Shown: in pieces, positions 46,265 to 46,540 of the stretch
How positions within the stretch are numbered: the first letter of the stretch is position 1
Layout: every line of letters begins with the position of its first letter
From: Erysipelotrichia bacterium
GTDB lineage: Bacteria; Bacillota_I; Bacilli_A; Erysipelotrichales; Erysipelotrichaceae
Assembly: GCA_018333955.1 (NCBI GenBank)
Contig: JAGXSD010000035.1
Location: 1 to 46,540 of the forward strand
Reading direction: 5' to 3'
Length of the DNA stretch: 46,540 nucleotides
The notes under the pieces: model-generated
What the model was told of the DNA's origin: nothing
Databases searched by the model: none
Seen by the model: the letters and a program-made list of their open reading frames with translations, nothing else
Made by a program: the position numbers and the translations under genes

Positions 46265-46540
46265 GATGCGGACAAAAACTTGGACTAAAAAGGAGAAAAA
46301 ATGCCTTCGTATGCAAAAGAAGATATCAGAATTGCTTTAGAACTTTTTGACCAAGAGAAGAATGCTACACGAGTAGTAAGAATCCTCGGGTATCCGACCA
46401 CAGCGACCCTTTACAATTGGCTTAGACAACGAAATTCAAGATTACTTAGTGCTAACCCTAACCAAAGAACTCAGAGTGAAAAAGGCACGACATCCTTCTA
46501 TAAGCATCGTAAAAGTGCAACTGTTGACGAGAAGTTGGAT
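46265..46540 (+). mobile_element. IS3-family element, left end
   Basis: The interrupted permease frame and a plus-strand transposase start mark the edge. The terminal sequence GATGCGGAC...CTTGGACT (about 46264-46290) resembles, imperfectly, the inverted terminus at 250-286. The element continues past the window. Boundary approximate. Confidence 0.65.
46300..46540 (+). CDS. IS3-family transposase OrfA (HTH), N-terminal part
   Basis: From ATG 46300 (SD AAGGAG) the frame reads PSYAKEDIRIALELFDQEKN, then ILGYPTTATLYNWLRQRNS, a helix-turn-helix as in IS3/IS150 OrfA. It is open to the end of the window. Confidence 0.85.

Noticed and set aside
46116-46316. Minus-strand 66-aa frame at the IS junction
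   Set aside because: It is out of frame with the permease fragment and spans the IS end; it is a junction artefact.

Overview
The window is AT-rich bacterial DNA read with the standard code: TGG is the tryptophan codon and TGA is used as a stop. Ribosome-binding sites are purine-rich. Wall genes (VanY-type carboxypeptidase, LCP ligase, CpsC/CpsD-type capsule regulators) point to a walled, low-GC Gram-positive organism (Bacillota). An Erysipelotrichia-like lineage is possible, but I cannot place it from sequence alone. Nearly everything is on the minus strand. IS3-family transposase fragments sit at both edges.

Region 1 (about 1-13,500) is decaying. A UDP-glucuronate decarboxylase, an exopolyprenyl-phosphate sugar transferase, xpt, gdhA, a nucleotide-sugar dehydrogenase, a second gdhA fragment and an IS21-type element all carry nonsense codons, frameshifts or truncations. 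Only an aminotransferase (1417-2625) and a large membrane-anchored WG-repeat protein (6668-9334) look intact. The dead sugar genes look like relics of an older exopolysaccharide locus.

Region 2 (13,527-35,700) is an intact polysaccharide locus of about 22 kb. In transcription order it starts with a strong promoter (35659-35687) and then loaP-like gene 1, a membrane CapD-type dehydratase, loaP-like gene 2, a leader of about 840 nt with a strong hairpin, a CapM-like initiating transferase, CapN-like reductase, CapL/WbuB-like glycosyltransferase, CapE, CapF and CapG. It continues with a sialyltransferase-fold/DUF115-like protein, a Wzy-like polymerase, PseC, PseF, a PseG-PseH fusion, PseI, a MurJ-family flippase, small unknown genes, a CpsC-like protein, a degenerate CpsD-like protein and a DUF3048 protein, and ends at a terminator. 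The gene set matches the D-FucNAc and L-FucNAc steps of Staphylococcus aureus type 5/8 capsule plus a complete pseudaminic-acid pathway. CapE probably supplies the shared 4-keto intermediate, because no separate PseB is present. The two NusG-like LoaP paralogs suggest processive antitermination through the long operon.

Region 3 (35,900-40,250) holds cell-envelope genes: a membrane acyltransferase on the plus strand, an LCP ligase, a VanY-type peptidase and a zinc-ribbon protein with three Ltp-type repeats. Two or three of these genes have a -10 element only 5-6 nt before the ATG, which predicts leaderless mRNAs.

Region 4 (40,254-46,264) is a six-gene operon for a multisubunit flavin/iron-sulfur amino-acid dehydrogenase ending in a 1-pyrroline-5-carboxylate dehydrogenase; L-proline oxidation to glutamate is the best guess. 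Upstream lie an ABC-2 permease and the tail of a second permease cut off by the right-hand IS.
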